A stretch of 36,202 nt of DNA from Candidatus Cloacimonadota bacterium. GTDB lineage: Bacteria > Cloacimonadota > Cloacimonadia > Cloacimonadales > Cloacimonadaceae. Positions 33,114-36,202 of the stretch are shown piece after piece (position 1 is the first letter of the stretch; each line of letters starts with the position of its first letter). The stretch lies in contig JAEZUG010000005.1 in the NCBI GenBank assembly GCA_023421135.1, positions 1-36,202 of the forward strand, in the 5' to 3' direction. The notes under the pieces were generated by a model. It did not search any database and was not told where the DNA came from. It saw only the letters and a program-made list of their open reading frames with translations. The position numbers and the translations under genes are program-made.

Positions 33114-33431
33114 ATGTACATGATTCTGCATTTATATAGCGACAAATATCTGGACGATGTCATTCTTGCCCTTTCTGAGGCGGGAATTGAGGACACCATC
33201 GTCCTGGCAGGCGAAACTCTGGGGCAGAAAATGCTCTATGACATTCCTCTCTTTGCCTCTTTCAAAGATTCTCCCGATATTCGGCAGGGCTATGGAAGCG
33301 TCATAATGGGCGTGGCAGAAAAAGAGGAGATTCTCTTTGCTCTGGAGGAGCTAAAGAATTCCGGCTTGGATCTCCAGAAAAAAGGGATGATCAAGATATT
33401 CTTGTTGGGTATTCAGGAAGTGATCTCCTAA
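33114..33431 (+). CDS. Small PII-like protein, possible antiporter regulator
   Basis: 105 residues with a beta-alpha-beta pattern repeated twice, consistent with the ferredoxin-like PII/CutA fold (MILHLYSDKYLDDVILALSE; then VIMGVAEKEEILFALEEL). No classic PII T-loop or nucleotide motif is seen, so the family is a guess from layout. GAGGT lies 8 bases before the start, and the gene follows the antiporter by 13 bases. PII-like proteins often control neighbouring transporters (for example SbtB with SbtA), which would fit here. It ends 6 bases from the stop of the convergent transglutaminase gene, with no terminator between. Confidence 0.55.
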   Translation: MYMILHLYSDKYLDDVILALSEAGIEDTIVLAGETLGQKMLYDIPLFASFKDSPDIRQGYGSVIMGVAEKEEILFALEELKNSGLDLQKKGMIKIFLLGIQEVIS

Positions 33432-33437
33432 AACTCC

Positions 33438-35714
33438 TCAATCCATCACTATAAGCTTGCGGCTTTGGCTTTTCTGAGCAGTGCTCAAACGCAGGAAATA
33501 CAAGCCTGGGGCTACTCTTCTGCCCTGCAGATCGGTGCCATCCCAGCTTAGTTCATGCTCTCCGGCGCGGGTTTCTCCACTCTGAAGATTGCAGATCAAT
33601 TGTCCGCGCAGGTTATACACAGCCAAATCAGCGTTCTGAGCCTGATCCAAGCTGAATCTGATAGTGGTGCTCTCCCGGAAGGGATTGGGATAGCAAGCCA
33701 GATTCAAGCCGATAGTCGGCACCAGCCCCTCATCCTCATTTGCCACTGCTCCCAGGTATTCCAAAGTCCCGCTCACCAAGCTGGCATTGCTGCTTAGGTG
33801 GCTGCCATCCAGCAGGGTGTACCACATGCCGGTGTTATCCGGGATAGCAAAGCTGCAAGAGCCTGTAGTCAGAGCGATGCCGCTGCCAATGATCGAAGCC
33901 AGGTTATCATATTGCAAAAAGAGCAGGTTGTCTGCATCCAGGGTGAAGGCGGCGGCAGAGCCGGGTATATCCACTTCATAGAGGAAATTTGGGTAAACTC
34001 CCAGCGAGGAAATATCGTCCCATGTCACTCTTCCGCTGATGTAGTACGCCGGAGAGCTGTAAGATATTGCCATGTGATAGTCTTCCAAAGGGTCATTCGG
34101 AGGTTCCATCTGCGTGTAAGCCGGCTGCGGCATGATCTGATCTATCGTAAAAAGGTAGTCGTAGGTTTCGCCGTCCACAGAGGCGGGAGTCAAGGCAGCA
34201 TAGGTGCCCGCGATAGCGGGATAGATGCCCCAGGAGGTCTCGCAGCGGGCACGGTAGTCCCGGTTTTCGCCCACAGAGAAGACCACCCAGCCATCGTTTC
34301 CCGTGAAGCCGATCATATCCACTCTGGGGGTAGTATCCAGAATTGCCAGTATCACCCGGGCCCCATCCACCGGCCGGGATTGACTATCCACCACGCGGAT
34401 ACGAATCGTGCAACTACCTTCCGAATAGCGTTCTGTTACTGAACGGAAATAGCCATCGGAACGATTTTCAAAGACGCTGCCAAAGACCTTGCCCCAGCCA
34501 TTTTCATAGACCAGGGGATTATCGATGTAGCCATTGACCGGTTCCCATTGCACCCAATCGCTTTCCCAAAATTCGTTCCAGACGTGATCGGTGGATACGG
34601 AGAGGATCCCGGTGCAGGGAATCAGCCCCAGACGTGCCACGGCAGCCGTGTAGTCCTGATACTCTCCGCAGCGTCCCATGTGTTTACGATAGATCCGCAC
34701 CGGTTGGTGGGGACGTTCGCTGTTTGAGGTGAAGCTCATGGTCTGGTTTATCCACCACTGCATGGCACGGATGGCATCGCCGGAGCTGCCGTTGCGGTTA
34801 AAGAGAGTCTGGCACTGGTTCAAAGTGTCTGCCAGCACGGGATAATCCCCTTCCTGAACGCTGTAAAGCCAGCTTCTCCAGAAGACTCCGGTGGGAGGAG
34901 CGGTGATATTATTGTTGTGATTGCTATTGCTTTCCACGATAGCGGGGTCGATATAGGCAGCGATTTCATCCGTGAGTCTGGGATGCACGATGTACCAATA
35001 GTAGATCTCAAAGGGCACTTCGATCTCTTCCAGAGTGCCTTCGGAATTCAGGCGTTTATAGCGGGTGGTGCTGTAGTAATTGGGATCGCTGTTGTGTGTG
35101 CCATAATTCACCACCTGCACATAGGCCAGATTTTGATCTATGGAATAGATATAGGCGGCATTCTCGGTGAAGAGCTCTGGCCTGGCCAGATCAGAATTCA
35201 GATACTGGGGAGAGCTGTGCGCAATGGCGAAGGCGACTTCGTCGATCATGGGCTCTGCGGTATTCAGAATCAGGGTAGAGTAGAGCTCGCGTTTGGCGTC
35301 TGTGAGCTGCAGCAGAGTGTTTTGCAGCTCTGCCCGCAGCCAGAGGGGACAGAGCTCCAGGGCGGCAGTGAGGTTCTCCGAAAAGCTCCCCAGCGAGCTG
35401 TAGAGTCCGATGGAGTTCGATAGATCATCAAACTGCAGGCCATATTGGCTTCGGGCGGGGAGGATGGCTTCAAACTGCTGCTCGGTGCGGGGCTCCGGCC
35501 TCATTTTCCAGGTCTTCTGGGGCAAGGGAGGCAGTTCACCTATATAGGCAGGAGCGGTCAGGATGGTTGCTCCGGGAGTCTCAAGCTCTGTTGTGGTCAT
35601 GCCGCGGGCTGCGTCCTGGTCTTTCTCATAGATGGGGCTAAGGTTCTGCTCTGCGCACAAACCAGTTGCCAAAGCCATAAATATCAGAATTAAAGATGCT
35701 GTGATCTGTTTCAT
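33438..35714 (-). CDS. Secreted transglutaminase-like protein with FlgD-like sorting domain
   Basis: 758 residues from the ATG at 35714, chosen because AAGGAG precedes it and a signal peptide follows (about 1-20, to LCAEQ); an upstream in-frame ATG at 35747 has neither. The transglutaminase-like core has the catalytic Cys349 in GRCGEYQDYTAA and His377 in DHVWNEFW; an acidic partner probably lies shortly after. A carboxypeptidase-regulatory/Big-like beta domain follows (VVDSQSRPVDGARVIL), then another beta region and the sorting domain (YPNPFRES, VYNLRGQLI, APGLYFLRL). Such enzymes act as proteases or cross-linkers outside the cell. The gene is monocistronic and convergent with the antiporter operon. 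Confidence 0.85.
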   Translation of the reverse strand: MKQITASLILIFMALATGLCAEQNLSPIYEKDQDAARGMTTTELETPGATILTAPAYIGELPPLPQKTWKMRPEPRTEQQFEAILPARSQYGLQFDDLSNSIGLYSSLGSFSENLTAALELCPLWLRAELQNTLLQLTDAKRELYSTLILNTAEPMIDEVAFAIAHSSPQYLNSDLARPELFTENAAYIYSIDQNLAYVQVVNYGTHNSDPNYYSTTRYKRLNSEGTLEEIEVPFEIYYWYIVHPRLTDEIAAYIDPAIVESNSNHNNNITAPPTGVFWRSWLYSVQEGDYPVLADTLNQCQTLFNRNGSSGDAIRAMQWWINQTMSFTSNSERPHQPVRIYRKHMGRCGEYQDYTAAVARLGLIPCTGILSVSTDHVWNEFWESDWVQWEPVNGYIDNPLVYENGWGKVFGSVFENRSDGYFRSVTERYSEGSCTIRIRVVDSQSRPVDGARVILAILDTTPRVDMIGFTGNDGWVVFSVGENRDYRARCETSWGIYPAIAGTYAALTPASVDGETYDYLFTIDQIMPQPAYTQMEPPNDPLEDYHMAISYSSPAYYISGRVTWDDISSLGVYPNFLYEVDIPGSAAAFTLDADNLLFLQYDNLASIIGSGIALTTGSCSFAIPDNTGMWYTLLDGSHLSSNASLVSGTLEYLGAVANEDEGLVPTIGLNLACYPNPFRESTTIRFSLDQAQNADLAVYNLRGQLICNLQSGETRAGEHELSWDGTDLQGRRVAPGLYFLRLSTAQKSQSRKLIVMD

Positions 35715-35930
35715 AAGAGACTCCTTTTTCACTGAATCACGTGCCACGCATCCTGTGCCGGGAGGGATTTGTTGTCAACACGAAAATCTGGGAGTTCTCC
35801 CACAAATGGACACGATGATAGAACGCAGATGACCGGATCGACTGGATCAAAAGGATTTGTTACCACAGAGGGGGATAAATGAACGATTTACGATGCATGA
35901 TGTTCAATGGCGACGCTTAGCGGGGCAGCT

Positions 35931-36202
35931 ACCGGAATAGAACACGGATGACACAGATTAAACGGATTTTCACAGATGTCCTGAACCACAGAGGACACAG
36001 AGCGGGGATAGTGGAAGCGACATCTTGTCGCTTTTGGGGAGTGACGAGTGACGAGTAACAAGTGACGAGAGCTGCGCTGCAGGCGCTTCGCGGGGAAGCT
36101 ACCGGATTAGAACATGGATGACACAGATTAAACGGATTTTCACAGATGTCCTGAACCACAGAGGACACAGAGCGGGGATAGTGGAAGCGACATCTTGTCG
36201 CT
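35931..36202. repeat. 102-bp direct repeat, two copies
   Basis: 35931-36032 and 36101-36202 differ at only two positions I could find and are 170 bases apart; related sequence also precedes each copy. Each copy ends in AAGCGACA-TCT-TGTCGCT, an 8-bp hairpin; in the first copy it is followed by TTTT and so resembles a terminator. The second copy reaches the end of the window, so the array may continue. Confidence 0.8.
36040..36069. repeat. Heptanucleotide array, plus-strand orientation
   Basis: Units AGTGACG, AGTGACG, AGTAACA, AGTGACG and AG. The same heptamer family occurs in the opposite orientation at 872, 10851 and 27115. No gene end is visible next to this one. Confidence 0.7.

Larger units (their letters stand above)
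35748..36202. other. Gene-free repeat region running off the window end
   Basis: It contains a 102-bp direct repeat (35931-36032 and 36101-36202), a heptamer array (36040-36069), and ACCACAGAG and AGAACGCAGATGA fragments shared with 26541-27114 and 29721-30100. No gene is supported; the frame at 35929-36168 (-) is a repeat reading. Confidence 0.6.

Overview
The window looks like a chromosomal segment of a Gram-negative bacterium, most probably of the Cloacimonadota (Cloacimonetes, WWE1) or a close relative. The reasons are four large secreted proteins that end in a FlgD-like/type IX-type sorting domain (YPNP...LRGQ...GxYxxK), beta-helix and PKD surface proteins, and long intergenic stretches packed with short dispersed repeats. 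The phylum call is inference. No rRNA, tRNA, CRISPR array, transposase or phage gene was recognised.

Layout. Bases 1-889 hold no credible gene: a MITE-like inverted-repeat element, a multi-hairpin element (copy A), a duplicated module and a heptanucleotide array. Bases 890-23022 are all on the minus strand. Read in the direction of transcription they are: (i) a class III adenylate cyclase-ATPase-TPR protein, a secreted beta-helix protein and a 1483-residue modular surface protein with 231-bp internal repeats; (ii) a ferritin-like protein with its own terminator; (iii) a small lytic transglycosylase and a pilin-like protein, closed by a UUCG-loop terminator; (iv) folC; (v) a 923-residue secreted protein; (vi) a tightly coupled operon of ovoA (ovothiol synthase), a secreted FN3/adhesin protein, and an MrfA-type helicase carrying an HNH nuclease insertion.

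Bases 23319-26481 (+) carry a DUF4932-like zinc peptidase, a PEGA-domain protein with a histidine-rich linker, and mscS. Bases 27155-29420 (-) carry an ArsB/P-type ion permease followed by an EIIA-CBS regulator. After about 1.2 kb of repeats (85-bp tandem repeat, multi-hairpin copy B), 30666-33431 (+) carries a Sel1-TonB fusion and an operon of EIIA, CPA2 cation/proton antiporter and a small PII-like protein. A secreted transglutaminase (33438-35714, -) and another repeat block close the window.

Two themes stand out. First, ion and osmotic homeostasis: mscS lies near two independent EIIA-plus-transporter units, which suggests PTS-type phosphorylation controls ion transport here. Second, structured noncoding DNA: two copies of a multi-hairpin element whose stems differ in sequence but stay paired, and heptanucleotide arrays at the 3' ends of three minus-strand genes, two of which take their stop codon from the array.
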